This document shows, piece by piece, positions 12,001 to 23,040 of a DNA stretch of 64,000 nucleotides. Source of the stretch: Nageia nagi (Eukaryota > Pinophyta); the NCBI GenBank assembly GCA_050084985.1, contig JBITNC010000001.1, positions 157,046,001 through 157,110,000 of the forward strand. The letters run 5' to 3'. Every line of letters begins with the position of its first letter. Position 1 is the first letter of the stretch. Below the pieces are notes generated by a model. It saw only the letters and a list, made by a program, of their open reading frames with translations. It was not told the origin of the DNA and did no database searches. A program made the translations under genes and the position numbers.

Positions 12001-12406
12001 TGTTATGATGCTACAAATATGAAAGAGAAATATTGCAGAAATGTAACAAATATTGATTTGAAATAGGAAAATGGCAACTAATCTAGTGGAAATAATAGAG
12101 CATGCACTGATAAATAGCAACATGAAATAACAACAATAACAGATAAGGATAGGATTTTACTGAATAGTAATAGAATCATAGGCCACTTTGAGGGGGCTAC
12201 CTTCTTACAACTCTAAAAGTGAAAATAATATTCAAGATGCCTTTTTTCCACACACTTCTGCCTATTTATAATATACTAACCCTAACACTAATAGTAATGC
12301 AAGATCAAGCCTTGCCCTTACAATCACAATATTATGGTTTACAATATAGGCCAATAATTTAATAACTAATACTAACACTAAAATGTTAGGATGTGGGATC
12401 CTAACA
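12001..12406 (-). repeat. 5' LTR of chromovirus, with TATA box
   Basis: 406 bp from TGTTA to TAACA, with 5-bp inverted ends. As the upstream LTR of a minus-strand element it would hold the promoter; a good TATA box, TATAAATAGG, is on the minus strand at 12261-12270. It carries the block AGGGGGCTACC (about 12191-12201) shared with the gag-only element. Confidence 0.9.
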
Positions 12407-12411
12407 TTCTC

Positions 12412-13100
12412 ACACCATAATCTTTACAATATCGCAAGAATTCATTACTTCAAAACTTCCCCTCTATCTATTCTTAAATATTTCAAATAATAGACACTTT
12501 ACTTCTAAACATTATTCTTGAACTCTTTAAAGTATGTAAAAGATTCATCCTTGTGTTTAAGAAAGTAAATCCAACACATTCTTATATAATCATCAATGAA
12601 AGTAAGGAAATAAAGATTTTTACAAATAATTGAAGTTTGCATTGGCCCACATATGTCACCATGCACCAATTAGAGGGGGTAAGAGGCTCTCCATGCTTGA
12701 CCTTTTGGGAAGCTTGATTTTGAATGCTTTCCCATAGCACATCCAGTACACATTTCTTTACAATCTTAGAATTTGGGTAGCCCATACACCATCTCATTGG
12801 AGACCAAGTTTCTCAAGCTTTCAAAGTTTAGATACCCATATCTCAAATGCCAAAGCCAAATCTTATCATTAATACCAACATTAGAAAAGTTGGAACTTTT
12901 CTCACCAAATATAAGAGGAAACAATATATTCCTTATCATGGGAACAATTGTGACATGCTTATACCCTTTATTTTTATCAAAAATCATACATTTTCTATCC
13001 TTAAACACAAGCTTGTAGTTATTTTTGACTATTTTCCCCACACTCAATAAATCTATGTTTCAACTTCATAATGAAATATTCATCATTGACCCTCTTATTA
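12412..13100 (-). pseudogene. Ty1/copia integrase N-terminal part (split copia)
   Basis: Reading from the right: the pre-integrase zinc segment (LWHLRYGYLNFESLRNLV, MVYGLPKF, C..C near MCTGCAMGKHSK), then the catalytic core start LVHGDICGPMQTS and YFLTFIDDYIRMCW, then the second catalytic block near RIDRGEV at about 12450. The reading breaks at 12411, exactly where the chromovirus target duplication begins, and resumes left of 6401. Stops are present. Confidence 0.88.
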
Positions 13101-13300
13101 CCTTCATTTATAGATACCTCCATAATTCAATTACCTTCAACTTGAATGGCTTTGTCATATCTAAGTGTGATCTTGGACTTGTAGGAGTAATCCATGGTAC
13201 AAAATAAATCTTCCTTTCTGGTCATGTGGTTGGAGAAACCAATTTCAAAAATCCATGTATCATCTTACTTTTGGGATGAGTGGGCATAAGAAAAGAACAA
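13101..13300 (-). pseudogene. Ty1/copia protease remnant
   Basis: A minus-strand segment reading W-I-F-E-I-G-F-S-N-H-M-T aligns with the copia protease active site W-x-L-D-S-G-C-S-N-H-M-T. The catalytic Asp is Glu and the next Ser is Ile, so it would be inactive. Similarity continues as SYKSKITL and AIQVEG. It sits between the gag zinc knuckle and the pre-integrase domain, as expected. Confidence 0.75.
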
Positions 13301-13339
13301 GGTGGAGTATCCATCCTCATCACCATAGTTGAAACTTTG

Positions 13340-13994
13340 GGCTTCTTCTTAAGAAGCCTTCAATCTACATTCTCTTATATAGTGTCTATACTTATCACAA
13401 TAGTAACATTGTTTAAATATTTTTATCACCTCTTGGATAATCCCCTCTACCTCTTCCTTGGAATCCTCCTCTATCTTGGAAGCCTCCTTTCCTTCCTTTT
13501 CCTCTTACTCTAGAAGATATACCTCTTCCTCTACCTTGAGTTCCCCCTTGACCACTAATGCTAGTGTCAACTTCTTTAGAAGTGAAAGCCTTTTCTTCCA
13601 CAATCCAAACATTGAAAAGTGGAGCAAGCCTTTCTTCATGTGACATCAAGGAACCAATGAGTTGATCAAGAGTGAGAGTTCTTAGATCTATGATCTCTTC
13701 AAACATGATATCATTTTGGCTTTATTTGGTAAGAAGTGTTCTCAACACTTTCTTCACTATAATAGAATATATGATCTCCTCTCCAAGTGTCTCCTTCATT
13801 TGGATACAAGTCTTCAATCTTACATAATACTATCCAACCTTCTCATCCTCTTTTTGCTTTAGAGTTTCAAACTCTATTTTCAAATTTTGAAGCCTCACTT
13901 GGTTATTGACTTGGAACCCATCTCTCAAGACCTTCCATGCATCCTTTTTCATATTGCAACTAGCAATCCTTAAGAAGAGCCTCTTGTCTAAGGA
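13340..13994 (-). pseudogene. Ty1/copia Gag, middle and C-terminal part
   Basis: Reading from the right: SLDKRLFLRIASCNMKKDAW, QVRLQNLKIEFETLKQKEDE, TLGEEIIYSIIVKKVL and LTLDQLIGSLMSHEERL, the UBN2-type copia capsid. An Arg-Gly-rich tail follows (GRGRGISSRVRGKGRKGGFQ), then a zinc knuckle CYYCDKYRHYIREC (C-x2-C-x4-H-x4-C) near 13380. The tail is the open frame at 13413-13706. The N-terminal piece is 500 bp further right, beyond an inserted LTR. Confidence 0.86.
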
Positions 13995-14504
13995 TGATTA
14001 GAGATGGTAGATAATGAAGAAAATAACACTAACAAGATAATTCATAAGATCACATGAAAGCTCATAATACACATCGAACAAACTCACAAAGCAATCTCAC
14101 AAGGATAACACAAGATGTAAGTGGTTCCTCCAACTAGGAGTACATCCACTAACTAGGTCTCTCTTCTTAACAAATATGAACTCTTACAATCCTCCTACAC
14201 TTTTCTCCTAAACACTATCCTATAGCATAAATTTACTTCATAAATTGGTGTGTGATGATAAAGAGGGAGTCTTCTATTTAAAGACCAAAATCCCTCTTTG
14301 GATCACCCTTTTATCTAATGTACAAAAGCATGACATTCACATCCTTTTTCCCAAGGGGCATGCTCATGACATGGAGTGTAGGACAAGTTACATTATCATA
14401 TTCACTTAAATACTTAAGGTATCAAATGATACCCTTAAGTATTATTTAAATTACATAGAAGATTATTACATAAGCTTTACAATAATGCATTATACATTCT
14501 ACTA
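13995..14504 (-). repeat. Solo-like LTR inserted in copia gag, related to family Y
   Basis: The copia Gag reading stops at FAI (about 14505) and resumes at SLDKRLF (about 13992); the roughly 510 bp between are non-coding. On the minus strand it opens TAGTAGAATG, compared with TGTTAGAATT in family Y, and shares with Y the block GTTAGTGGATGTACTCC and a stem-loop (14120-14150). Neither terminal TG/CA nor a target duplication is clean, so the ends are approximate. Neither flank shows a primer site or purine tract, which favours a solo LTR. Confidence 0.7.
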
Positions 14505-14711
14505 GATAGCAAAGGAATTCTTCTTTTGAGCCTCTCTTTTAGTAGGCCTATTAGCTTGAGGAAGTGTGGCCCAATCTAGTTTCACATAACCATCTTCAAT
14601 AATATCCCATATTCCCTTGCCTATGAGTAAATACTTCATCTTAAATTCCCAATATTTTTAATCATCACCATTGAACTCTAGTATGGGAAGAGAATTCACT
14701 CTAGAATCCAT
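14505..14711 (-). pseudogene. Ty1/copia Gag, N-terminal part
   Basis: Starts at 14711 (MDSRVNSLPILEFNGDD), followed by KYWEFKMKYLLIGKGIWDII and EDGYVKLDWATLPQANRPTK. The pattern F-N-G-x-(Y/D)-x-x-W-x-x-K-M-x-x-x-L and W-D-I-I-E-x-G is the classic start of plant copia Gag. One in-frame stop follows FNGDD. The start lies about 120 bp downstream of a primer site. Confidence 0.85.
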
Positions 14712-14830
14712 CCCATTCACTACAACAAGCTTAGCATAGACTACAGGCCTATTTGGATCACTTTTTGCAAAAACTTGCTAAGTTTTTGCAAGGTACCCAC
14801 AACCTCTTTAAACCCAACTAAGATCCATTA

Positions 14831-14842
14831 GTTCTGATGCTA
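14831..14842 (-). promoter_or_regulatory. Primer-binding site of split copia
   Basis: Minus-strand TAGCATCAGAAC matches initiator-Met TGGTATCAGAGC except for three transitions. It lies at the expected distance before the gag start. The 5' LTR should begin at about 14846 (TGAGAG on the plus strand), but I could not fix its outer end; CTAACA near 15146 is one candidate. Confidence 0.65.
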
Positions 14843-14845
14843 ATA

Positions 14846-15500
14846 TGAGAGAATAAGAAAGAATTAAGTACACAAAAATGATTCAATTAGCAAATTCTAA
14901 GTACAATATATAAGACCTCAATGAGTAATTGATCTGATCCCATGGAGGTTACATAATGGACCAAAAATGAATGTTATGGATTGTTACACAAATCCACTCA
15001 AATCTAACTATATAGCTAAATGGGAGTTACAAACATATTTTGAGATACTCTCCCATTATCCCTACAAAGTAACATACCTTACAACATCATGGAAGTAAGA
15101 AAAATGGATGAAAACATCTTAAATACTCATAATTATCAAAAACTCTAACAAAATGAGGTAGGTCTCCAGAAATGCGAGAGCATTTTTAGAAATGTGCAAG
15201 GTTGTAGAAACATGATAGCTTTTCCATAGATAAATGAAATATGATGATGTTCATTCTAGAAAAATTGTAAAACTTAAATATCCAACAAATATCAAGCAAA
15301 GGTTTTACCAAAGTTTGACTTTATAATAGAGTTTCTTTCATCCTCTAAATTAGTAACATCGATTAAGCATATAAGCATACAACCAACTCTAAATTATAAA
15401 TTATCAATTTTTATTTGCAAATTGAAAAGGGATGAGTCCTTGGCTCTTGTACCATGATTTAGGATTAGTTATACAACCTTAAACTATGCAATACAACCCT
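14846..15500. other. Non-coding stretch, probably LTR sequence
   Basis: The left part is probably the 5' LTR of the minus-strand copia. At 15443-15454 the minus strand reads TGGTACAAGAGC, a second primer-site-like motif followed inward by CAAGG, which suggests another minus-strand LTR ending at 15455. I cannot assign either pair. No coding signal was seen. Confidence 0.4.
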
Positions 15501-15902
15501 ACCAAATCATATGCAGGTATGTGAGCACTCTTGAAGACATATTGTACCTTTATGATAACATTGAACATCTTAAAGCAAACATGTAACTTTGAAGAGTTGG
15601 TAAAAATGTTGCAATAAGAAGAAGATTCCTATGCAAATTACCATGAAGAAAAATAAGCCATGATGTCCAAACAAAGAAATAACAAGTCTTTCCAATAGAA
15701 AGATAAAGGCAAAAACTTTCAACAGTCTAATCATAAGCAAAAGAAGATTTATTTGATTTTTTATAAGAAGGGGCATGAATTGTAGGATTTTTGGTATAAT
15801 TCATTTTATAAATGCTCTTCAAGTAATAAGAATAAAAAATAAAAATCAAAAAACCCTCATAATCAAGAGAAGCAAAAATAAAGAAGAACACTATGAAGAC
15901 AA
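15501..15902 (+). pseudogene. Ty1/copia Gag end (plus-strand copia), strongly decayed
   Basis: Weak plus-strand similarity: a segment reading F-Y-K-K-G-H-E-L near 15757-15785 fits a worn CCHC knuckle (x-F-Y-x-K-K-G-H-x-x-x-x-C), and a basic region follows up to 15902. The reading continues without a gap at 18548, once the gag-only element and one copy of its target duplication are removed. Many stops. The assignment rests mainly on continuity with the protease at 18644. Confidence 0.5.
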
Positions 15903-16223
15903 TGTTATGAACAAAGTTCCCAAAATAGCATAAAATCACCAAAGAGAGAGCTCAACGTATTGAATAAGAAATAAAATCTGTAATAAGCCACTTCGAGGGG
16001 GCAACCTCCTTTGTAATAGACCACTTCGAGGGGGCAACCTCCTTTACATCACATCAATTACACAACAATCGACATCTTCAAATGATAATACCTCCTTAGT
16101 ATATATAGGAGTCCAAGGGGTGCCACTACAATGAAAGGACACTAGCCGACATAACAATAATAATGTAAGGAACTAATAATAACCATAGCCGACCTAACAA
16201 TAATAATGTATAGGGACCTAACA
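15903..16223 (-). repeat. 3' LTR of gag-only element
   Basis: 321 bp. It contains two tandem 33-bp units (15981-16013 and 16014-16046) around CCACTTCGAGGGGGCAACC. The three differences from the other LTR all lie in the second unit; in the other LTR that unit reads ATAAGCC like the first unit. Confidence 0.95.
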
Positions 16224-16237
16224 TGCCCCTCTCCTTC
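16224..16237 (-). promoter_or_regulatory. Polypurine tract of gag-only element
   Basis: Minus-strand GAAGGAGAGGGGCA directly before the 3' LTR; same place and similar sequence as the chromovirus tract at 6811. Confidence 0.75.
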
Positions 16238-16252
16238 AAAAAAATGTTGTCC

Positions 16253-17183
16253 TCAACATTTTAGTAGTTCTGGATGCTTCTGTAGAAATTTCTCATCTTC
16301 CCATGTGGAATATTCAGCCATTGCCATATTTTTACTTTCAACCTTCCTTGCCATCCTAAAAGCCATCTCTAAGGATGTTGGTTCAAATAGATGCACCTCA
16401 TGTTGAATTTTATCCTTTAAGGTTCCCATAAAGAGATCCAACAATCTATCATCTGGTATATCCTTCACTCTAAGACTCAACTTTTGAAATTGTTGAATGT
16501 GCTCCATCACTGAACCTTCTTGCCTTAGATTTATCAATTGAGTAAAGAAGGAATTATTATTAACATCCTCATGGTAGGCTATCAGTTCCTCTGTGAAAAT
16601 GGACCAAGATATAATAGAACCCTTTTTACATTCACAAAGCCATTGGTACCATACAACCTGCTCAGGCTCTAGATACAAGGATGCAATAGTTACTTTTTGT
16701 GATGTTGGTACTTGGTGTAGATCAAAAAAATGCTCCATTTGAAATATCCAAGTGATGGGGTCCCTTCCATCAAACTTCCTCATGTCGATCTTGGGGATTT
16801 GGATTCCCCTTGAGAACCATGCTTGATTACTTCCATCAGTAGAAGCATATCCTCCTGAATTAGGCTTATTAATGAAGGGGTTTATCTCCTTGAATAATAT
16901 CATTATTTACCTGATAACCCTGGGCCATATCAACATCTTTAGGAATCTTTACCTCTGGGTTTTGTATGAGTTGAAAAATCTTTTCCATATATTGATCCAT
17001 TTTAGTTTCCAACTCTTTTGTCAAATCCCTTTTTAATTCCTCCATATCACCCTTTTTTACACACTCTTTAACCAATTCTTCCACTTGGGATATTCGAAAG
17101 AATATGTCTTCACTTTCTGCTATAGTCATGGATGAACCCTCTAGAGGTCTAGTTGGTGTAGCAATTTTTTTTTTTGGTGGCAT
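16253..17183 (-). CDS. Gag of gag-only element, in two overlapping frames
   Basis: The first frame, 17183-16869, starts MPPKKKIATPTRPLEG and has a coiled-coil-like acidic/basic segment (QVEELVKECVKKGDMEELKR). The second frame, open from about 16903 to the stop at 16253, carries Retrotrans_gag: PKIDMRKFDGRDPITWIFQM, SLYLEPEQVVWYQWL, FTQLINLRQEGSVMEHIQQF, DLFMGTLKDKIQHEVHLF and AFRMARKVESK. The frames overlap by 35 bases and join by a +1 step, near AAACCCCTTCATTAA. With the step the protein would be about 305 residues. The step may be a simple one-base insertion or deletion, or a site of programmed shifting. No zinc knuckle is present; the reading ends just before the purine tract. Confidence 0.85.
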
Positions 17184-18208
17184 TTTGACTAAGTATTCTA
17201 GGGGGTCTCCCTATATACGCAAGGTACGTGGGAGCTCAATTCTGTGCTAGTGCTGTCTAATGCACAACCGTTCGAAAAGGGCCCTTGCTAATATACTCGC
17301 GGTACATGAGGGAATCCTAAAGGACCTCTCTATATACCATGTACGTGCATGAGCATGATGGCCTCTATATATACTCAAAGGTACGTGAGAGAATCCAATA
17401 GTGGCCTAAGCGATATACTGCGAGTACGTTGTAGGAGACCACAATTCCTCGGGATGCAGTGCTGGCAAAGTAACGACAGCTCCTATGTTTAAAGATGCCA
17501 GAACACGTCTATACCTAAAAGACTCTTCTCTTTATTTTCTTTTCAATAGCTTATGAATCACCCCAAATAGACCTTCCAATCAAAATATATGCAAATTTAA
17601 AGAAATAAATAAATAAATTGTACCTTTTTTAAATCGTGATTTGGATACTGTTCTATTGTCCAAACTTCCAACTAATGTAAATATGAAATTTCGGCCCTTT
17701 AGATTCTGAAATTTATACCTATGGTAGCCTCAGATGTCTTCTTTTCAATGCCACAGATTTCATCAAATTCTGATAGTCCAAGAGGAAATGACTGCAATTT
17801 TCCCAAAATGTGCTGATTTTTGGATTTTTTTGAAGAGCGAACTTGTATGAAGTGCCTTGTGTCACCTGTTTATTCTCAGACCTTGAAAATTGTAACAGAT
17901 AAACTTCAGTATATAACCTAACCAATCCAATAGGTCTCACCTAGTTTGGGGCTGTAAAACTTCAGATATACCCTTTTTAGCTAGAACACCTGTTTCAGAC
18001 CTGCTTTTGTGACTAGTCACAAACCTTAACTTCCCCTGAGTGTAACTTACAAAATATAGCGAATTAGGATCTGAAATTTTAACCGAAACGTCTTCGTTAT
18101 GTCCTCAAAAAACCCAATAAATTTCAAAATCTGAATCCTCCCGAAAAAAAATTGGTAGTGAAAATGCCACGATGACTAGTTTTGAGTTGTGAAACCCTAG
18201 AATCGTCT
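17184..18208 (-). other. Leader of gag-only element with worn tandem repeat
   Basis: About 1 kb without coding. Positions 17205-17440 hold four or five degenerate units around CTATATAC...GGTACGTG(A/G)GAG, spaced roughly 40-85 bp. The rest shows no recognisable structure; the open frame at 17719-17940 matches nothing I know. Confidence 0.55.
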
Positions 18209-18220
18209 GCTCTGGTACCA
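18209..18220 (-). promoter_or_regulatory. Primer-binding site of gag-only element
   Basis: Minus-strand TGGTACCAGAGC, two bases inside the 5' LTR. One base differs from the standard initiator-Met complement TGGTATCAGAGC. Confidence 0.8.
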
Positions 18221-18222
18221 AA

Positions 18223-18542
18223 TGTTATGAACAAAGTTCCCAAAATAGCATAAAATCACCAAAGAGAGAGCTCAACGTATTGAATAAGAAATAAAATCTG
18301 TAATAAGCCACTTCGAGGGGGCAACCTCCTTTGTAATAAGCCACTTCGAGGGGCAACCTCCTTTACATCACATCAATTACACAACAATCGACATCTTCAA
18401 ATGATAATACCTCCTTAGTATATATAGGAGTCCAAGGGGTGCCACTACAATGAAAGGACACTAGCCGACATAACAATAATAATGTAAGGAACTAATAATA
18501 ACCATAGCCGACCTAACAATAATAATGTATAGGGACCTAACA
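18223..18542 (-). repeat. 5' LTR of gag-only element, with TATA box
   Basis: 320 bp, nearly identical to 15903-16223. For minus-strand transcription a TATA-like run lies at 18419-18426 (minus CTATATATACT). The 33-bp tandem is present here too, with one G fewer in the second unit. Confidence 0.93.
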
Positions 18543-18547
18543 GACAA

Positions 18548-20110
18548 CAACAAGGAAATATTGTAAACGATGTTGATGAAGTGATTGAAGATGCTGGCAA
18601 TCTTACTCTTATTCATCAAGAGAAACATTCAATCTCATTCACTTGGTATGTTTATTATGGTGCTTCCAAGCACATGATTGGTTGAAAGGATTGGTTTGCT
18701 TCATTAGATGATAACACAAATCCTGGTCAAGTTTGATTGGATGATGACACATCCCATGATATCAAAGGAAAGGGTGATATTCATATCCATCTTAGAAAGA
18801 ATAATTGTTAAATAAAAGAGGTCTAATATGTGTCAAGGATCATGAAGAACCTCTTATAAGTTATTTATATATGTGTCAAGGCTCATGAAGAACCTCTTAT
18901 CAATTATTTAGATGTTGGAAAACAATTTGAAAGTGAAGTTTGATATTATGAAAGGAGAAAAGGTTTTCTTCATTCATGGTAAATCTAGAGGATATCGAAT
19001 AGTAGCAAAAGAAAAAGGAGTTGGGAGAATGTTTCTATATGATATAGTAGATTCCAACAATTAGGATCTTAATGTATATTCAGACACATGAATCCAAGTA
19101 GCCTAATCACTATGAAAAAGTAGGATATGGTGCATGTTCTCCCATCTCTTGCTTCTCTTACTAATGTTTATTCTACTTGCATCATGAAAAAATAATATAT
19201 ACTTGCATTTGAACCTAACACACAAAATTCTAGAGGATCTCTTCATATGATTCGCACTAATATATGTGGACATGAGTGCTAGTAAATTAGTTGAAGAATC
19301 TTCCTTCTATTCATTGATGATTATTATAAGAAAATATAGGTGTTTTTAAAAATAAAGGATGAAACCTTTTAGTATTTCAAAGAGTTCAAAGCTCATGTGG
19401 AGAATACCACTGGCCATCATATCCATGTTCCTTGCTCAAATCAAGGGGATAATACCTATCAAATGAGTTTTTTGCATTCTTGAAGCAAAATGAAATTTAG
19501 TGATAGTTGACCACACCTCACACACCACAACAAAATGGGGTTTGTGAAAGGTGAAAGAGGACTATAATTTAAATGGAAATAAGTATATTAAAAGATGCAA
19601 ATTTAGAAAGAAACTTTTTCTTGATACAATAAATATTATTTTATATTTACTGAATAGATAACTTTCTAAAGCTCTTGATGTGATAAAACCTCAAGAAGCA
19701 TGCATAGGAGAAAAATTACCTATCTCATATCTTTGAGTATTTAGTTGCATTGCCTATATGCATATTCCAATAGTTAAAAGAAATAAATTGGATGAAAAAT
19801 CCTTGAGGTGCATTCTTTTACGCTATAGTAAAAAATCCAAAGGATAAAAACTCATGGATCCTAATACTTGAAAGATACATATTAGCAAAAATATCATTTT
19901 TTATAATACTAGTGAATCATCAACCACTCCACTTGAAATGGTAATTGAACCTTACAGTGAATCCATTATCAATCATGATTATGAGGATGATGAGAGAGAA
20001 GCTCATGTTGTGACTTTACAACCTGATAATATTATAAGATCGAAATGGTACTAAAATATTTTGCAAGATTCAAACTTGATTTCTCCCCTAGAAAATTGAA
20101 ATATCCTACT
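18548..20110 (+). pseudogene. Ty1/copia protease and integrase (plus-strand copia)
   Basis: The protease site at 18644 reads WYVYYGASKHMIG; the family motif is W-x-x-D-S-G-A-S-x-H-M, so the catalytic Asp is Tyr. Integrase pieces follow with many stops and shifts: YFKEFKAHVENTTGHHIHV (about 19375), a QNGV-like segment (about 19530), PQEACIGEKLPISYL, YMHIPIVKRNKLDEKSLRC and IIFYN (about 19900). The linker toward reverse transcriptase ends near ILQDSNLISPLEN at 20095. The matching continuation is at about 24895. Confidence 0.8.
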
Positions 20111-22889
20111 TTTTAACATAAAATAGACTTCAATTTTCATACCAAATTTTTTTTACAAAACATTAAATGTTCAAACTCAAAAAATAGTAACATTAACTAA
20201 TTCATTTATTTCTAAATCCAGTATGAAACTTTACATTTTCTCAATATTTAACATTCATACCAATACAAAGGTAATCACATTTTTGATGTAAATGCTAAAC
20301 ATATAACAATATATTCCATTAAAATATAATCAAGGAAATAAATATATATTTCTAATACAAAATTTGATATATACTCAAGTTTATCTCATTTTCACTAAAT
20401 GTATGCATGAATCATTTCAATTTACAACTCAATAAATAAATACATAGCTTTTTAATACCAATTACATTTCCCATAATAAGCCTTCATATTCTTCACCATC
20501 CTTGAACTTTCTCATATCATCCTCAAACTACTAATTGCATCCAAGATAAGTATGTTTTCAGGATCAAAATCAACTCTTAAAATGATATGCATAACTATTT
20601 ATTTCAATGCATTTCCATACATTCACATGATTTGATAAAAATATTATCTCAAATCCAAATGTAACTAACATACCAAGCATATGCAACATTCATGCATCAA
20701 AATAACCATTTTTAGGCATAGGAAATATCAAAACTATTTTATGAACTATTCATCGTATAACTACGAAGTCAATCTAGTTCACCTATACAAACATGTACTT
20801 TTATTTTCATTATAAATGAGCATCCAAGAAAACTATAACCAAGTATAAAACCAAAATAGATTCTCAATCAATATAGTTAATAAATCAAACTACATAAGTC
20901 TATACATACCATGAATCAAGATCCTACATGACCCTTAGTTTCATTTAACATCAATATACTCAAAGAGGACTATCTTCCATTAGCAACTTGCTCATGCTAT
21001 GGAGACTTCTTATCCCTTCCTTACTAAGATATGCTTTAATAACAATATCAATAACAACAAGAAGCTCTAACTTGACCATCATAGCAATTAGCATTTCACC
21101 ACTAATTACTTCTACCATGGATTCACATTACTCTTCAATTCCTTAACAACATCATATCCACAAAACATGAAACCTAAAATTTTCATTTATACAATATTAA
21201 ACTTTCTTGATCTTATCTAAGTATTTATATTAATCACTTGTGGTCTAACAAATCAAGCTTCATTAATCACCTTTGTTCTATCAATTCAAACTTCATTAGC
21301 CACCTTTGGTCTATCTTGTTCATGCATTAATCTAACATAATCCATACACTAAAAATTACATCTTTGATTACATTATCATTCTTTAATGTAATTATATCAA
21401 GGTATTATTCAAAACATTACAATAATTTGAAAATAATGTATAACATAACACTAAGTCTAGCATGATCAATATTTCCCATCCTTGAAAAATACAAAGTTTA
21501 AGACCAATTATTTAACCATTCTTAACACATTACCTCTTATCACTTGTCAACTTCTATATTTGAGTAATCTTTAATTGCTCAAATATCTCATTTTATGGGT
21601 TTAAGCAAGGATTATTCCACTAGGAACTGAGAATATATTTATAATCAATCAAAAAGGTAACATTTAACATCACAAACTTTCATTTTGAGTAACATATTTC
21701 TTATGTAGATGAAAAGGAGATTAGGACCTAACTTCATCATAACTAAGTACTATTTTATTTTATTACCAACCTTCTCATTGGTCTTAAAATCATCCACATT
21801 CTTCTTATACCTTCCCATACAAGAATGTAGTTCATACTTCAGTATTTAAATCATTATATAATTTCATGATGTTTCACAATACAATTTTATAGTGTATAAT
21901 ATGGTAAACATTTTATTGTCCAACATACTCACCTATGTTGACAATACTTACTTATTTATACCTTATCATTCCTTATGCCTTTCACATAAGAATTACAATC
22001 AAATTCAAGTAATAGAAAAAGTACTATACAGGGAAAATAACCTTACTATTACTTTGAAACATTACTTAATATAATCTATATACTAAAATCAGCAAGTAAA
22101 GACATAACACTTTCCTAATTATCAATCTATAGTCATATCTTAAAATTATCTTCAAACTATTTTGAGTAACTTAACTATTATTAAAAATATTTTCTTAACA
22201 ATAATAACATATTTTAAGTCATTTCCTAGACTAAAAATATCATTTTTATTATTCTATATCTTTGATAGTATTTGTATCGTTTTAAGTAATTAACAATATA
22301 ATATGTACAAATACCATTTTAGTATTTAAATTATCATTTAGAATTCATCCAAGTACCTCCTCATACTAGATATAAATTTCTCTTCATGATAATTTATTTT
22401 TGTATTATATACACCTAAATAATACCAATTTATTTTAAGTTAGAAACCCTTATGAATTATCTAATATATTTAAGTGATATATTCAATACTTGAATATATT
22501 CAAATAAAATTTTTCAATCTATATATAGATTTTTTTAATAAAATTATTCTTGCATAATTTTCATCATCTATATATCTCTTAATCTCTATTAGAAATTTTA
22601 TTATTTCAATCTCATTTAAATAATAAAATTAGGATCTAAAAAAATAAATATTAAACTTCATCTTTTTTTTTATTTTTATATATTTAAATTTAAAGCATTA
22701 TTTATATATTTCAAATTTAAATAAAAACAAATTAACTCTTAAATCCATTAATTTTGTTTCTAAACAATTGACTAAATCAAAATTTAAATCAATTAAAAAT
22801 TTATTTTTTTAATATTTATATATATAATATATTATCTTATATATATTATATATTATATTATATATAAAAATATATTTAGAATCCAACAT

Positions 22890-23040
22890 GTGTAGGGGAG
22901 TTGGAGAGACGGGTAGCCGAAAACTCTCAAGTGAATAATGAGAGGCCCCAAGTTCAAATCTCCTCCCTCAAAGGTAAATGGATATGTAACATATGGCGGA
23001 TGTCAATTTCCTTGCACAAGCTAGTAACTCATAAAAAAAA
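22890..23040 (+). mobile_element. SINE-like copy C (tRNA-like head, different body)
   Basis: The head GGAGTTGGAGAGACGGGTAG, then a B-box-like AAGTTCAAATCTCC about 50 bases on, resembles the heads of the SINEs at 23904 and 36493. The body after the B box differs from theirs and ends in an A-run (CATAAAAAAAATTAAA). No clear target duplication was seen. Probably a second subfamily sharing the RNA polymerase III head. Confidence 0.55.

Larger units (their letters stand above)
6406..12406 (-). mobile_element. Complete Ty3/gypsy chromovirus, nested in copia integrase
   Basis: 6001 bp. LTRs of 405 and 406 bp lie at both ends, flanked by a perfect 5-bp target duplication TTCTC (6401-6405 and 12407-12411). 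Minus-strand order is LTR, primer site, gag, protease, reverse transcriptase, RNase H, integrase with a chromodomain-like tail, purine tract, LTR: the normal gypsy order. Short LTRs, initiator-Met priming and the integrase tail suggest the Reina/Tekay side of the chromoviruses (inference). All coding parts carry stops and frameshifts, and the LTRs differ at many sites, so it is old and cannot move by itself. Confidence 0.93.
15903..18542 (-). mobile_element. Complete gag-only LTR retrotransposon (TR-GAG-like), young
   Basis: 2640 bp, with a perfect 5-bp target duplication GACAA (15898-15902 and 18543-18547). Both LTRs (321 and 320 bp) open TGTTATGAAC and end CCTAACA, and differ only by two substitutions and one missing G. 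The interior has a primer site, a leader of about 1 kb, one gag and a purine tract 15-30 bp past the gag stop; there is no room for protease, reverse transcriptase or integrase. It must depend on proteins supplied in trans. A gypsy helper related to the chromovirus family is likely, since the LTR ends and an internal LTR block are shared (inference). Confidence 0.95.
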
